NCBI RefSeq assembly: GCF_900461525.1
Contig: NZ_UGOD01000001.1
Location: forward strand, 1,953,001 to 2,017,000
Origin: Legionella busanensis
GTDB taxonomy: Bacteria; Pseudomonadota; Gammaproteobacteria; Legionellales; Legionellaceae
Length of the DNA: 64,000 nucleotides
Direction: 5' to 3'
Both the position numbers and the translations under genes were made by a program. Shown in pieces: positions 1 through 9,393 of the stretch. Under the pieces are notes generated by a model that was not told the DNA's origin, made no database searches, and was given only the letters and a program-made list of their open reading frames with translations. The stretch's first letter is position 1. Each line of letters opens with the position of its first letter.

Positions 1-225
1 TGCGCCTCCAGGAAAATCTGCACCCGGAACGATAGGTCCTAATAATTTTGCACACTCAGGAAAATTAAGAGCTAATATGCCGCAGCCTAAAGTATCCATT
101 AGACAAAAGCGCGCCGTTTCATAAGCCGTGACACTGTCAATCTGATAATTTAAAACATAGTCAACAATATCGACAATAACCTGATCATACTCAGGCTTAA
201 TATTATCTTCAACATAGGTATTCAT
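1..225 (-). CDS. prpD: 2-methylcitrate dehydratase PrpD, N-terminal part (cut by window edge)
   Basis: The first 75 codons are present; the rest lies outside the window. The start is the ATG whose complement is at 223-225, directly abutting the prpC stop, so translation is probably coupled. The translation begins [15 protein letters not shown] and continues through [14 protein letters not shown] and KLLGPIVPG, the N-terminal signature of MmgE/PrpD proteins. PrpD dehydrates 2-methylcitrate to 2-methyl-cis-aconitate in propionate catabolism. It follows prpB and prpC in the same direction, so the order prpB-prpC-prpD is an operon. Confidence 0.92.
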   Translation of the reverse strand, partial: MNTYVEDNIKPEYDQVIVDIVDYVLNYQIDSVTAYETARFCLMDTLGCGILALNFPECAKLLGPIVPGADFPGGA

Positions 226-1344
226 TTATTCTCTATCCTTAATAGCTACAAAAGGACGTGGTGCAGGGCCTGTATATTCTGAACTTGGCCTAATCAAACG
301 ATTATCTGCTCGTTGTTCAAAAACGTGGGCTGCCCAACCTGTAATTCGTGACATAACAAAAATAGGTGTAAATAAGGGCGTCGGTATATCTCCATAATGG
401 TAAGCAGAAGCACTATAAAAATCTAAATTAGGAAATAATTTCTTTTCTCGACGCATAACTAATTCAACGTGTTCAGAAATTTCAAATAATAAAGTATCTT
501 TTTTGGCTTGTGCTAATTTTTTTGACCAAGCCTTAATAATATCAGAGCGTGGATCAGAGTCTTTATATACCCGATGTCCAAATCCCATAATTTTTGCTTT
601 GTTAGCTAACATAAGCATTAATTTTTCTTCAGCGTCATCTGGCGATTTAAATTGTTCTAATAATTCCATAGCAGCCTCATTTGCTCCGCCATGTAAAGGT
701 CCTCGTAGGGTGCCTATTGCTGAAGTAATTGCAGAATAAAAATCAGCCAAAGTAGCAGCCGTTACTCTAGCTGCAAAAGTAGATGCATTAAACTCATGCT
801 CAGCATATAAAATCAAAGAAACATCCATCATTTGCCGCTCAAGCTCAGTCGGCTCTCGACCGTGGAGTAATGAAAGAAAATGACCTCCAACCGTTTTTTC
901 CTCACTTAAACCATTAATTTCTTTACCATGAAAATGGTAGATATACCAAAAACACATAATCCCAGGAAATAACGCAAGTAACCTGTCAGCAATATCATAC
1001 TGTTGAGAAAACTCTTGCTCTGGTTCTAATGTGCCTAAAACTGAGCAGGCAGTGCGGAGTACATCCATAGGATGAGCTTGCTTTGGAATAAGCTTTAACA
1101 CATTTATTAAAATAGTTGGTATATGCCTTAAGCCAATAAGCTTTTCCGTATAAGTATTTAATTCATTTTGATTGGGCAGGCGACCATAATGGAGTAAGTA
1201 TGCTACCTCTTCAAAAGAAGCTCGTTCAGCTAAATCATCAATAGAATATCCACGATAATTTAGGCCACTTCCTTCTTGCCCTACAGTAGCAATAGCTGAT
1301 TGTCCAACAATAACGCCAGCCAATCCGGCTGTATTATTTACCAT
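226..1344 (-). CDS. prpC: 2-methylcitrate synthase (citrate synthase family)
   Basis: This 372-residue cytosolic enzyme would condense propionyl-CoA with oxaloacetate to 2-methylcitrate. Citrate synthase active-site motifs are visible: GPLHGGANE with His218, [13 protein letters not shown] with His257, and LDFYSA with Asp308. The length fits the short PrpC/type II citrate synthases rather than the roughly 430-residue GltA type. The position between prpB and prpD settles the methylcitrate assignment. The start overlaps the end of prpB by 11 bases, which suggests translational coupling. Activity with acetyl-CoA as a side reaction is common in this family. Confidence 0.93.
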   Translation of the reverse strand: MVNNTAGLAGVIVGQSAIATVGQEGSGLNYRGYSIDDLAERASFEEVAYLLHYGRLPNQNELNTYTEKLIGLRHIPTILINVLKLIPKQAHPMDVLRTACSVLGTLEPEQEFSQQYDIADRLLALFPGIMCFWYIYHFHGKEINGLSEEKTVGGHFLSLLHGREPTELERQMMDVSLILYAEHEFNASTFAARVTAATLADFYSAITSAIGTLRGPLHGGANEAAMELLEQFKSPDDAEEKLMLMLANKAKIMGFGHRVYKDSDPRSDIIKAWSKKLAQAKKDTLLFEISEHVELVMRREKKLFPNLDFYSASAYHYGDIPTPLFTPIFVMSRITGWAAHVFEQRADNRLIRPSSEYTGPAPRPFVAIKDRE

Positions 1345-2218
1345 CTTGTTCCTCCATTAATTGATCTAACTGCCTTTCATAATTATGGTAACCTAATACT
1401 TCATAGAGTTCATTCCTTGTCTGCATAGCCTCAAGCATTTTTACTTGCGTCCCGTCAGCTAATAATGTTTTATAAACTGCTAGAGCAGCTTTAGACATGG
1501 CTCGAAAAGCACTTAAAGGATAAAGAATTAATTTTATACCTACTTCAGCTAACTCTTGGGTAGTAAACATCGGCGTTTTACCAAACTCAGTAATATTTGC
1601 TAAAACGGGTACCCTAACAGCTTGGGTAAACTGCCGATAATCTGCTAAAGAGGTAATCGCTTCAGCAAAAATCATATCCGCACCTATTTCAGCATAATAC
1701 TGGGCTCTCTCAATTGCGGCATTTAACCCCTCCATTGCACAGGCATCGGTTCTAGCCATAATAACAAAATTTTCATCTATGCGTGCATCGACTGCAGCTT
1801 TAATTCGGTTGCCCATTTCAGTTTTCGAAACCACTTCTTTATTAGGCCTATGTCCGCAACGTTTAGCAAGCACTTGATCTTCAATATGAATAGCAGCTAC
1901 ACCAGCGCTTTCCATAAGCTTTATCGTACGCGCAATATTAAAAGCATGTCCCCAGCCTGTATCAACATCAACTAATAATGGCAAAGAAGACGCTTGAACA
2001 ATACGTCGCACATCTTCCAAAACATCTGTTAAATTTGTCATACCTAAATCAGGTAGGCCATAAGAGGCATTAGCAACACCTGCGCCTGAGAGATAAATTG
2101 CCTGACACCCAGCCTGCTCAGCTAACATGGCACAATATGCGTTAATAGTTCCTACAATTTGCAAGGGAGGTTGTTTTGCAACTAACTCACGAAAGACCCG
2201 TCCTTTTGAACTAACCAT
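1334..2218 (-). CDS. prpB: methylisocitrate lyase
   Basis: This 294-residue member of the isocitrate lyase/PEP mutase superfamily cleaves 2-methylisocitrate to pyruvate and succinate, the last step of the methylcitrate cycle. Visible motifs are [10 protein letters not shown] (Mg-binding Asp near 84-86), HIEDQ near 111-115, and the family signature KRCGH with catalytic Cys121. It is the first gene of the prpBCD operon. The promoter should lie in the 221-base AT-rich spacer upstream (2219-2439); I could not assign boxes there. No prpR regulator is in view. Confidence 0.94.
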   Translation of the reverse strand: MVSSKGRVFRELVAKQPPLQIVGTINAYCAMLAEQAGCQAIYLSGAGVANASYGLPDLGMTNLTDVLEDVRRIVQASSLPLLVDVDTGWGHAFNIARTIKLMESAGVAAIHIEDQVLAKRCGHRPNKEVVSKTEMGNRIKAAVDARIDENFVIMARTDACAMEGLNAAIERAQYYAEIGADMIFAEAITSLADYRQFTQAVRVPVLANITEFGKTPMFTTQELAEVGIKLILYPLSAFRAMSKAALAVYKTLLADGTQVKMLEAMQTRNELYEVLGYHNYERQLDQLMEEQDGK

Positions 2219-2399
2219 TACCTAGTTCCTTTTAGTCAGTAAATGAACTTTTTATCATGACATTAAACTGATGGCAACTTAAAGTTATGGCAGCATAATT
2301 TAAGAAATAAATCTGATGCTAAGATAAGATTTTAAATCTAGACCAAGCTATTTGAATTGAAGTAAAAATCAGGCAACAGGAAAATTTTTACATTGAATT

Positions 2400-2429
2400 A
2401 AATAAGAGGCATAAAAATGCCTCTTATTT
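2400..2429 (-). terminator. hairpin terminator of the small Trp-rich gene
   Basis: A perfect 13-bp stem (AAATAAGAGGCAT with its complement) and a 4-base loop lie 10 bases after the stop codon at 2440. The 3' arm and the following bases on the minus strand are U-rich. It could also stop readthrough towards prpB. Confidence 0.75.
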
Positions 2430-2439
2430 GCTAAGCCTA

Positions 2440-2685
2440 TTACTTGGGTGAAACTTCTTTCCACCAACTTGTTTTAGTCTCAGTAGCCCAATGCTGGTCA
2501 CGCATACGTGAAACAAATGCTTCAGTTTTCTCAGGTGTAGAAGAGTCTTGATTAAGTTTAATACACCAATCCCAATCACCCATAGTGGACCACATTTTTT
2601 CTACGCCGTCCCATTTTGCCATAGCATTTATTTCAGACCAAGGCTTATTTGTTTTCATAAAAATTACGCTATTCCATGCTTTCAT
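2440..2685 (-). CDS. small tryptophan-rich protein, possibly Lrp/AsnC RAM-like fold
   Basis: I chose the ATG at 2685 (81 residues) rather than the ATG at 2697, because TGAGGA sits 5 bases before it and no ribosome site precedes the upstream ATG. Nine tryptophans occur in 81 residues, including GDWDWC and SWWKEV. The layout (a strand with VIFMKTN, a helix, a TMGDWDW strand, a helix, then TxTSWWKEV) resembles the dimeric ferredoxin-like ligand-binding domain of Lrp/AsnC regulators without the DNA-binding part. That fold is an inference. No signal peptide or membrane segment is visible. A terminator follows and a palindrome lies in its leader, so it is probably a single-gene transcript. Confidence 0.75.
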   Translation of the reverse strand: MKAWNSVIFMKTNKPWSEINAMAKWDGVEKMWSTMGDWDWCIKLNQDSSTPEKTEAFVSRMRDQHWATETKTSWWKEVSPK

Positions 2686-2711
2686 TTTAGTCCTCATTAA
2701 AAAATTAATAA

Positions 2712-2739
2712 AAGCTGAAGTTATATATAACTTCAGCTT
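2712..2739. promoter_or_regulatory. perfect 28-nt palindrome in the leader of the Trp-rich gene
   Basis: AAGCTGAAGTTATA is followed immediately by its exact reverse complement. It lies about 27 bases upstream of the chosen start at 2685 and 117 bases upstream of the divergent gene at 2856. It could be an operator for a dimeric regulator or an RNA hairpin in the leader. No T-tract follows in a position that clearly favours a terminator. Confidence 0.5.
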
Positions 2740-2855
2740 ATTTAGCTTAGTCTAATTCTTTAAATCTTGCTAAATTTTAGTAAGGCTTATTTCACTTGCA
2801 TAAGAAATTAAATTTATTCAAAATTAGAGGCTAACTAATTTGCTAGTATTTATTA

Positions 2856-3524
2856 ATGAAAAAAGGATTTTTTCTAGCTTGTGCTGCATGGCTCCTACCC
2901 TTGACCTCTTTTGCTGCTCAAACTGAAGTAGCTAAAAGTTGGAATACTGTAACTTTTAATATAAAGCACAATAACTACCGCTTTTATTTAGAGCCACAAT
3001 TACGTATTCAAGATGCACCAAATAAATTAGATCAAGTACTAAATAATGTAGGGTTAGGCTATCTTATTACTCCGACACTAACCTTATGGGCAGGAACAAC
3101 ATCACTGATTATTGGTTCATTATCTGATGAGATACCGCATAGTAGAGAGTTTAGAATTTGGCAGCAAATAAGCACATCACATAAAATTCAACAATACGAT
3201 TTACAATGGCGGACAAGGCTTGAAGAACGTAAACGAGAACACTTTTCTGATTTAAATTATCGTCTGCGCACTCGATTAACTGTTGAGCACCCTTTCTATA
3301 AAGTCTTTAGCGTAGTCTGGTATGATGAATTTTTTATCAATTTAAATAGACCTATTTGGATTACTAGCAAAAGGGCCGATCAAAATCGATTCTTTATTGG
3401 CATGGATTATCAAGCTACTAAAACTTGGACAGTAGGATTGGGCTATTTGAATCAATACATTTTTACTAAGCTACCTATAATAGGCCATGTTGCTTCACTT
3501 CATCTTAAGTGGGAAAATAATTAA
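2856..3524 (+). CDS. DUF2490-family outer membrane-like protein
   Basis: This is a 222-residue protein with a signal peptide (MKKGFFLACAAWLLPLTSFA, cleavage near residues 20-22). The mature part alternates hydrophobic and polar residues in short amphipathic strands, with repeated aromatics (YRFYLEPQLRIQD, RTRLEERKR, YRLRTRLTVEHPF). This matches DUF2490 proteins, predicted outer membrane beta-barrels of unknown function. It ends in WENN rather than a classical terminal Phe. It is a single gene, convergent with phzF (15 bases between stops). Confidence 0.8.
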   Translation: MKKGFFLACAAWLLPLTSFAAQTEVAKSWNTVTFNIKHNNYRFYLEPQLRIQDAPNKLDQVLNNVGLGYLITPTLTLWAGTTSLIIGSLSDEIPHSREFRIWQQISTSHKIQQYDLQWRTRLEERKREHFSDLNYRLRTRLTVEHPFYKVFSVVWYDEFFINLNRPIWITSKRADQNRFFIGMDYQATKTWTVGLGYLNQYIFTKLPIIGHVASLHLKWENN

Positions 3525-3539
3525 GCAAAAAAATCTGTC

Positions 3540-4325
3540 TTAAATGACAAGTTGGCCTTTTAGATACCACCTACAATAGCCTGACATATAAACTCGTTTA
3601 TCTTTTACCTCACAAAAAATATCTCCTTTACGCTCTAAACCTTGTATGGCATGTAACTGGCTTTTACCTAGTCGGTTTGACCAATAAGGTGCTAATACAC
3701 AATGCGCGGAGCCTGTAACTGGATCTTCAGCAATATTATGTTTAGGATAAAAGCATCGTGAATAAAAATCCGCTTCACTACTTACACTAGATAAAATTAA
3801 TCCGCGTTTAGGTAAATTAGATAATATAATTAAGTTAACTTGTGCCTGCGTAACATGCCCTTCTTCGGCAAAAATGGCTAAATAGTCTAATTCACTTTCA
3901 TATAATTCAATGATTGGTTGATCTACGACCGACTTAATTAGCTCTGCATCTTTAGAATGTTGATAAGTAAGACGTGGAAAGTCTAATGTATAGAGTGCAC
4001 CTCGCTTTTCTACGCTAATAGCACCACTTAAACTAGAAAACTCAATAGTATCTTTTACAGTTTTACCTAACTCAAACAAAACAAATCCTGCCGCCAACGT
4101 TGCATGCCCACATAAACTAACCTCACCTTTAGGAGTAAACCAACGAATAGATAGGCCAAAAGGATCCTCTATAATAAAAGCGGTTTCAGAAAGATTATTT
4201 TCAGAAGCAATAGCCTGCATTAATTCATCGTTAAGCCACTGATCAAGAAGACATACAGCTGCAGGATTACCATGAAATATTTTATCGGTAAATGCATCTA
4301 TTTGAAAAATTTCAATACAGTCCAT
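3540..4325 (-). CDS. PhzF-family isomerase/epimerase
   Basis: This 261-residue protein has the PhzF two-domain signature: QIDAFTDKIFHGNPAAV at the N-terminus, LSETAF with Glu47 (equivalent to the PhzF catalytic Glu), SLCGHATLAAGF, and near the C-terminus DPVTGSAHCVLAPYW. PhzF isomerises trans-2,3-dihydro-3-hydroxyanthranilate in phenazine producers. No other phenazine gene is here, so this is one of the widespread relatives with unknown substrate. It is slightly shorter than typical members (about 270-300). It stands alone; the 355 bases upstream hold a hairpin element and a degraded coding remnant. Confidence 0.9.
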   Translation of the reverse strand: MDCIEIFQIDAFTDKIFHGNPAAVCLLDQWLNDELMQAIASENNLSETAFIIEDPFGLSIRWFTPKGEVSLCGHATLAAGFVLFELGKTVKDTIEFSSLSGAISVEKRGALYTLDFPRLTYQHSKDAELIKSVVDQPIIELYESELDYLAIFAEEGHVTQAQVNLIILSNLPKRGLILSSVSSEADFYSRCFYPKHNIAEDPVTGSAHCVLAPYWSNRLGKSQLHAIQGLERKGDIFCEVKDKRVYMSGYCRWYLKGQLVI

Positions 4326-4340
4326 GACTGACCTCTAAAA

Positions 4341-4489
4341 TTGAACTTTAGAGTTCTAACTTAACTTGTAAATTTTACTTTAGCGTAAATCATAAATATT
4401 TCAACAAGAAGCGGAGTTTGTATAGCGTGGGAGCACCGCTGCACTAAAGTAAAGAGACAAGTTAGACAAGAACTCTTTTAAAGAATGAG
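4341..4489. repeat. long imperfect inverted repeat (hairpin element)
   Basis: The arms at about 4350-4383 and 4444-4476 match with few mismatches (shared blocks AGAGTTCT, TAACTTGT and TTTACTTTAG) and weaker pairing extends outward to 4341 and 4489. An inner stem, AGCGG at 4410-4414 with CCGCT at 4436-4440, closes the loop. Size and shape fit a small non-autonomous mobile element or a structured RNA. I saw no target-site duplication. Confidence 0.55.
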
Positions 4490-4492
4490 GGT

Positions 4493-4609
4493 GAAGATTA
4501 CCTATCTCAACTTAAATTATCAAGTTCATTAAAAAATAAAACAAGAGAAATGATAGATAACTATTATGTCAAAGAATTAAATAAATTTTTTAAAATAGAA
4601 TTCTCTTAA
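4493..4609 (+). pseudogene. C-terminal remnant of a coding sequence, perhaps a sulfotransferase
   Basis: An open frame without a usable start reads EDYLSQLKLSSSLKNKTREM and then IDNYYVKELNKFFKIEFS before TAA at 4607-4609. The frame is closed upstream by TAG inside the inverted repeat. The pattern (helix, KTRE, YY, KEL, KFF) resembles C-terminal ends of sulfotransferase-like proteins, but the match is from memory and weak. The neighbouring hairpin element may have disrupted the original gene. The rest of the 4326-4680 spacer shows nothing else. Confidence 0.35.
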
Positions 4610-4680
4610 AATGCGTTGCAAGGCGCTATTTAGTCTCAAGTTGTAATAGATTTTACAACTAGACTTAATAAATAATTAAG

Positions 4681-5640
4681 CTATAAAGAATTACGATTTA
4701 CATTATTAATATATGTAAATTGTATACCCTTAACATAGCTCTGGTTTGCTTCTTTCTGAATTAAGGAATCAATTAATGTGCTTAATTCTATCATCTCTAT
4801 CTTAGAATTATTATGCTCTTTGCTTTCAACACTATGTCTTAAAAATGGCGAACATTTTTTTACAGTCTGCATAATTTTCTTATTTAAAATAGGTAAATCT
4901 AAACTCGACAGATCTTGAAATAGGCTCTTAAATAAACGTAATAACTCAATAAAATTGTCTTCCCGGGTCATAGAAAAAGGTTTTTTATCCTCTTTAAAAT
5001 CAGCATTATGTATTACATTAATAACTTGATTGTAAGCAGCTTGAAGTTGTTCTACTAATGCTTGTTCGAATTCTTTTTTTGAAAAAAGACTAGCTTGATA
5101 AGCCATATTTAGACAACCCTCTTGTCTATAATAGGTTATTAATTCTTTCTTAGTTGAGCGTTTTAAATTTAAAGAAGAAACCATTAATCTGAATTGATCA
5201 TGGAGATGGGCACTATTTATAATGTTTACAGCTTTATTTATATCAATACCACTGCTAAGTAACTCACAGGTCTTAAAAAAAAGTTTTTGTTTTTCTATAT
5301 CTTGGCTCATTCGAGAAATATCTTTAATTATGGCCTTTCTTACTGCTTCGCATAAATAGCCATCAGCTACCTCTTTAGCTGAAAAAAACCCGTAATGATA
5401 ACCCCAAGAAAAAGCTTCATTATTAATTAATTCATCAAGGACTGGTTTTAAAACTTGATAGATTATTTCTAATATATTTGTTTGAATAGGAAAATTAATT
5501 TCCATGGTAGGAAGCGTTAATTTTTTAGCTAAGTGGCCTACTTCTATAAGCTCATTTTCTTGGGTAGAAAAAGGCCTAGAGGGGTTTAATTGGCCCTCCC
5601 TTAATTGCTCGAGATACTGCGCCAATGTCCATATTTTCAT
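4681..5640 (-). CDS. hypothetical helical protein
   Basis: I do not recognise this 319-residue protein. It has no signal peptide and no membrane segment. It is rich in predicted helix, Lys, Glu and Leu, with short motifs EAFSWGYHYGFFSAKEVADG near residues 95-115 and repeated LxxLFxxL stretches in the second half. It reads as a soluble cytoplasmic protein or a secreted effector; the Lys/Asn-rich C-terminus gives no clear secretion signal. ATG at 5640 has only a weak upstream site (GGGAG 4-8 bases away, from the ctccc at 5647-5651). The downstream spacer is degraded, which suggests an accessory locus. Confidence 0.7.
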   Translation of the reverse strand: MKIWTLAQYLEQLREGQLNPSRPFSTQENELIEVGHLAKKLTLPTMEINFPIQTNILEIIYQVLKPVLDELINNEAFSWGYHYGFFSAKEVADGYLCEAVRKAIIKDISRMSQDIEKQKLFFKTCELLSSGIDINKAVNIINSAHLHDQFRLMVSSLNLKRSTKKELITYYRQEGCLNMAYQASLFSKKEFEQALVEQLQAAYNQVINVIHNADFKEDKKPFSMTREDNFIELLRLFKSLFQDLSSLDLPILNKKIMQTVKKCSPFLRHSVESKEHNNSKIEMIELSTLIDSLIQKEANQSYVKGIQFTYINNVNRNSL

Positions 5641-5759
5641 AATATACTCCCTTCATATCCTATCTTTAAAGTATAGAACATTGATTTTAGACGTTATAAA
5701 AGAACTGAATACAAAGGAAACTGATATAGATGGATTATTTTTGTTTAATTTTCAATAAC

Positions 5760-7769
5760 TTATTTTTTATCGCTTAAATTTGCTGAATGTTTTACTATAT
5801 CTTTAAGTAAAAATCGAGCCGGTGATAAAAAGCGAATAAACGAAGAAGGTAAAGCAAATGGTTGTCGAGTAATTAGAGCACTTAACCAATCAGCGCATAA
5901 TGGTATAGTTGTTAAACCTCGAGAACCAAAACCTGTAAACGCATATAAACCTTGATAGACATCACTGGTTATTGGTAACCATCGTTTTGGATCTTTAGCT
6001 AAGGGAGAAAAAAGGTCTTTAAAAACATACTCCTTAGGTATGGGCCCTACTATAGGAAAATAATCTGGCGTTGTAGTACGTACTCCCATCCAGTGGCCAA
6101 CAACCGCTTTAGATCTTTTGCAACTAGGCAATAAGATATTTAACTTAGCCAAATTTTTGTCATCTTCGGTGTGTAAATCCTCTAGATTTGTTTTATTCGG
6201 ATGATAAGTAGCACCAATAGCATGCTTATTATTTAAATTAGGTAAAATATGACCTTGGCCACAAATAGGGATAGCTAGTTTTGCTAACTCAGAATTAGTC
6301 TTAATAAAGGTAACCAGTCCACTTGTAGGTATAAGCGGCAAAAAAGAAGACTCATCAAATTGATTCGCTTGATAACCATTAGCAAGTATGACTGCATCTG
6401 CAGAAATCTCATTACAAAACCAGGTCTTATCATCGTAATATAAGGAATTAATTTCACAATTAGAGATATGATATATTTGCGAATCTGACAGTAACATTTT
6501 GCAAAGCTCTTTAGAGTTTATCCAACCAGATAAAGGTAAAAATAAAGCGTCATATGCCATTTCTAAATTGGCATATAATTTTACGTCTTCTGCAGAAATG
6601 AACTGTCCTAACTCAGGATAATGCGCAAAAATATGTGTATTAATTTTCTCTATTAATTTTTGCTCGTGACTATTATAAGCAAGCTGTAAAATACCTTTTA
6701 ATTCACCAATAGGATGACCTAATAAAGCTTGTTTGTAAAAGGAATAAGCATATAAATAAGCAGTTAACATAAACTGCGATATAGGCGATTGATAAGCGGA
6801 AAACTGAGGATATAAAATAGCTTGCGGATTGCCAGAGGCGCCACTTGCTAATTCTTCTTGATTATCGATTAAGAAAACCTCACACCCTTTTTTAGCCAAA
6901 AAATGTGCCATAGTACATCCTGCTAATCCGCCCCCAATTACTATTGCTTTACCTACATGTTCGATTTTAATTGGAGGCAGATACCAAGGTGTTTTTTTTA
7001 TCTTAAGAGATTGAGATACCTTATTAAATTGAGCATAAAAAATTTGTTCCTTATAATTTAAACAACTTTTCTTTTTAATTTTAAAACCGACATTTTGCAA
7101 AGCAGCTTGCACTTCTTTCGGCATCGCTATAGCAGTTAATGTGGCTTTAGGAGAAGATAAGAGCGCAATCTTAGTAAAAAATTCCTGACTTTTTAAAAGA
7201 TTATGAAAACTATATTTTTTAAGCAACCAAGCATCAATACTAAATTGCCTTAATTTATACTCTAAATCTTTTGTACCGCAAATAATTAATTCCTGAAGAT
7301 TGGAATCTAAATCGCCTAACATTAAAATTAAATTAATTCTACCTTGCTCAAAGCTTAGATAATGAAAACCTGGAGTTAAAATAGGATATTGCTCTACTAA
7401 TAAAGTTGCTTGCAATTCTAATTTTGGAAATACTTTTAAAATCCTAACTAAATCCTCTTTTTTTAAAGGCTCGCTCTCACACGAAAAATAATAAAGAGAT
7501 GCTTTTTCTGGCGCATATTTTAGCCAATTTTGCCAACTTAATAAGAAAGTTAAACCCGCTTTAAATTGGGTATCAGCTAAGGTGAAGTGATTATATTGAC
7601 TAGTGGGTTGTTGCCATTGTTTGATAAGTTTATTGCTGATAATACAAGCTTCTGTAAACTCTAACTGGGTATCAAAAGGCAAATAGAGATTATCGGTCGC
7701 GATGGAATAAGGCAAATCATCACCCCATTCCAATTCCATCGTTTTTACTGGACTAAATATATGGCTCAA
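5760..7769 (-). CDS. mnmC: MnmC tRNA wobble-uridine modification protein, degenerate methyltransferase half
   Basis: This 669-residue two-domain protein matches MnmC in length. The C-terminal FAD-dependent oxidoreductase domain (about 270-660) is intact in appearance, with GGGLAG at 279-284, SGASGNPQAILYPQ near 309-322 and GFGSRGLTT near the end; it would convert cmnm5U34 to nm5U34. The N-terminal domain should methylate nm5U to mnm5U, but its SAM motif (normally GFGTGLNFL) reads TQFKAGLTFL at 67-76. The normal DGFAP reads KKYSF at 184-188, so the catalytic Asp is Lys184. This half may be inactive. The start is TTG, chosen by family length; the next ATG is codon 11. It is 12 bases after the POT transporter gene, probably co-transcribed. 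Confidence 0.87.
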   Translation of the reverse strand: MSHIFSPVKTMELEWGDDLPYSIATDNLYLPFDTQLEFTEACIISNKLIKQWQQPTSQYNHFTLADTQFKAGLTFLLSWQNWLKYAPEKASLYYFSCESEPLKKEDLVRILKVFPKLELQATLLVEQYPILTPGFHYLSFEQGRINLILMLGDLDSNLQELIICGTKDLEYKLRQFSIDAWLLKKYSFHNLLKSQEFFTKIALLSSPKATLTAIAMPKEVQAALQNVGFKIKKKSCLNYKEQIFYAQFNKVSQSLKIKKTPWYLPPIKIEHVGKAIVIGGGLAGCTMAHFLAKKGCEVFLIDNQEELASGASGNPQAILYPQFSAYQSPISQFMLTAYLYAYSFYKQALLGHPIGELKGILQLAYNSHEQKLIEKINTHIFAHYPELGQFISAEDVKLYANLEMAYDALFLPLSGWINSKELCKMLLSDSQIYHISNCEINSLYYDDKTWFCNEISADAVILANGYQANQFDESSFLPLIPTSGLVTFIKTNSELAKLAIPICGQGHILPNLNNKHAIGATYHPNKTNLEDLHTEDDKNLAKLNILLPSCKRSKAVVGHWMGVRTTTPDYFPIVGPIPKEYVFKDLFSPLAKDPKRWLPITSDVYQGLYAFTGFGSRGLTTIPLCADWLSALITRQPFALPSSFIRFLSPARFLLKDIVKHSANLSDKK

Positions 7770-7781
7770 CTAAAACTCTAA

Positions 7782-9287
7782 CTAAGCAGCTATTAAAGAA
7801 ATATCATCTTTAGCGACTTGGCTTTTGTCATTCATCCATCTTTTTACAGTAGGTGATAAAAGGAATAAGGAAATACTTGCGGCAATTGCTATACAACCTA
7901 GAATTAAAAAGACATGACTATAACCAGCGTTCGTTATCAATGGGTTAACTGTATTATGGCCTACAGTCATCCAATTAGAACTATAACTTGATAAAGTTGC
8001 ACCTACACCAGTTGAAAGCATCCAAATACCCATCATTACACCTTGCAATGAACTTGGTGCTAAAGCACCAACCATAGCATAACCAATTGGAGAAATAAGT
8101 AATTCGCCAGCGCTTTGTAAAATAAAACTCATAACTATCCATTCTGGCCCTACTAATCCTTTATCATTGGCACTAGCAATACCTATAGGTAAAATAGCAA
8201 AGGCAGCACCAATTAAAAACAAGGCAAAAGCAAATTGCATTGGGATATTAATATAAATCCCACGGGCACGCATACGATTAAATAATAAGCTTAACAAAGG
8301 ACCACCTATAACAATACAAATGGTATTAATGTTTTGAAACCACTGTGGCGGAATAGTTAACATCAACCAATGGCGTTGTACATTGTGATCAATAAAATGA
8401 GTTAGACCCATTGGGCCAATTTGGTAAAGCATCCAAAAAACAATACCTATTATCATTAATATGCCAAATGCAAAGATTTTTTCGCGGGCTTCTTGCTCTG
8501 GTTGCTTAAATGCCAACCAATATATAACGCCAACCATGGCAATTCCGGTAAAAAGTACTAACTTATTAGCTAAATCTGCAAAATGCAGTAAAGGACTTAA
8601 AATGAAAGGAAGGCAACAAACCATTAGCAAGCCTTTTAAAGAAGAGCGAATTTGTTTACTTTTATCGAGCTGCGCATAAAGACTGTATTTATCGGCCAAA
8701 GCATGCCAGTAATATAAACAAATTAAGAGAGCCGCCAAATTACCAATACTGCTTAATAAAAATAAACGATGATAATTGTTTAATAATTGGAAATAACCAC
8801 TTAAACTAAAGCCAGCAAAAAAACCAATATTCATACCAGCATAATTATAAAGAAAAGCACTTTCGCGTCTTATATCTTCTGGCTTAAATCGCTGGGTTAG
8901 CATGCAATTTAGGCAAGTTACATTTAATCCAGCACCTGTTAAAAAAGCAGCCAATCCATAATATAAGTAATCTAATTTAACAAAAGCAAGTAACAAACAA
9001 CCTACAATTTGTGCTAACATTCCTACACAAAATAAAGCCCGATAAGATAAAAAGCGTCCGCCCCAATACCCACCTAATAGATGTAATGCAAAATTGAATG
9101 CTACAAAGACACCCATAATGCTATTAGCATATTGGGCTGCTAAGTGTAAAGGGCCGGTCATATAAAGAACTAAGGTTGAATATAAAACGCTAAAACTTAA
9201 GGTAGAGAAAATTTGAATACAAAAAAGTGCAAAAATACTTTGAGAAAAAAAACCACCCAGTGATTTATTGCTATCTTTCATGGACAT
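7782..9287 (-). CDS. POT-family (peptide) MFS transporter
   Basis: This 501-residue inner membrane protein has about 12-14 hydrophobic segments. The N-terminal half carries family-like motifs (GVFVAFNFALHLLGGYWGG near 60-78, and a following short loop with RFLSYR). Proton-dependent oligopeptide transporters import di- and tripeptides; in an amino-acid-using organism this is a plausible role, but the substrate cannot be read from sequence. The ATG at 9287 is followed closely by a second ATG two codons later. It is transcribed divergently from pta and lies just upstream of mnmC. Confidence 0.87.
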   Translation of the reverse strand: MSMKDSNKSLGGFFSQSIFALFCIQIFSTLSFSVLYSTLVLYMTGPLHLAAQYANSIMGVFVAFNFALHLLGGYWGGRFLSYRALFCVGMLAQIVGCLLLAFVKLDYLYYGLAAFLTGAGLNVTCLNCMLTQRFKPEDIRRESAFLYNYAGMNIGFFAGFSLSGYFQLLNNYHRLFLLSSIGNLAALLICLYYWHALADKYSLYAQLDKSKQIRSSLKGLLMVCCLPFILSPLLHFADLANKLVLFTGIAMVGVIYWLAFKQPEQEAREKIFAFGILMIIGIVFWMLYQIGPMGLTHFIDHNVQRHWLMLTIPPQWFQNINTICIVIGGPLLSLLFNRMRARGIYINIPMQFAFALFLIGAAFAILPIGIASANDKGLVGPEWIVMSFILQSAGELLISPIGYAMVGALAPSSLQGVMMGIWMLSTGVGATLSSYSSNWMTVGHNTVNPLITNAGYSHVFLILGCIAIAASISLFLLSPTVKRWMNDKSQVAKDDISLIAA

Positions 9288-9393
9288 TTAATATTTCCTC
9301 TAATTACCCTAATCTTTGACTATGCCATGCAATTTTTTAACTGTCTATGTTCACTTTCAAGGAAAACTCTAAACTGCATTATCTTTTAACAAT

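Noticed and set aside
3540-4325. Phenazine biosynthesis locus
   Set aside because: Only the PhzF-like isomerase is present; no other phz gene is in the neighbourhood, and the family is widespread in non-producers.
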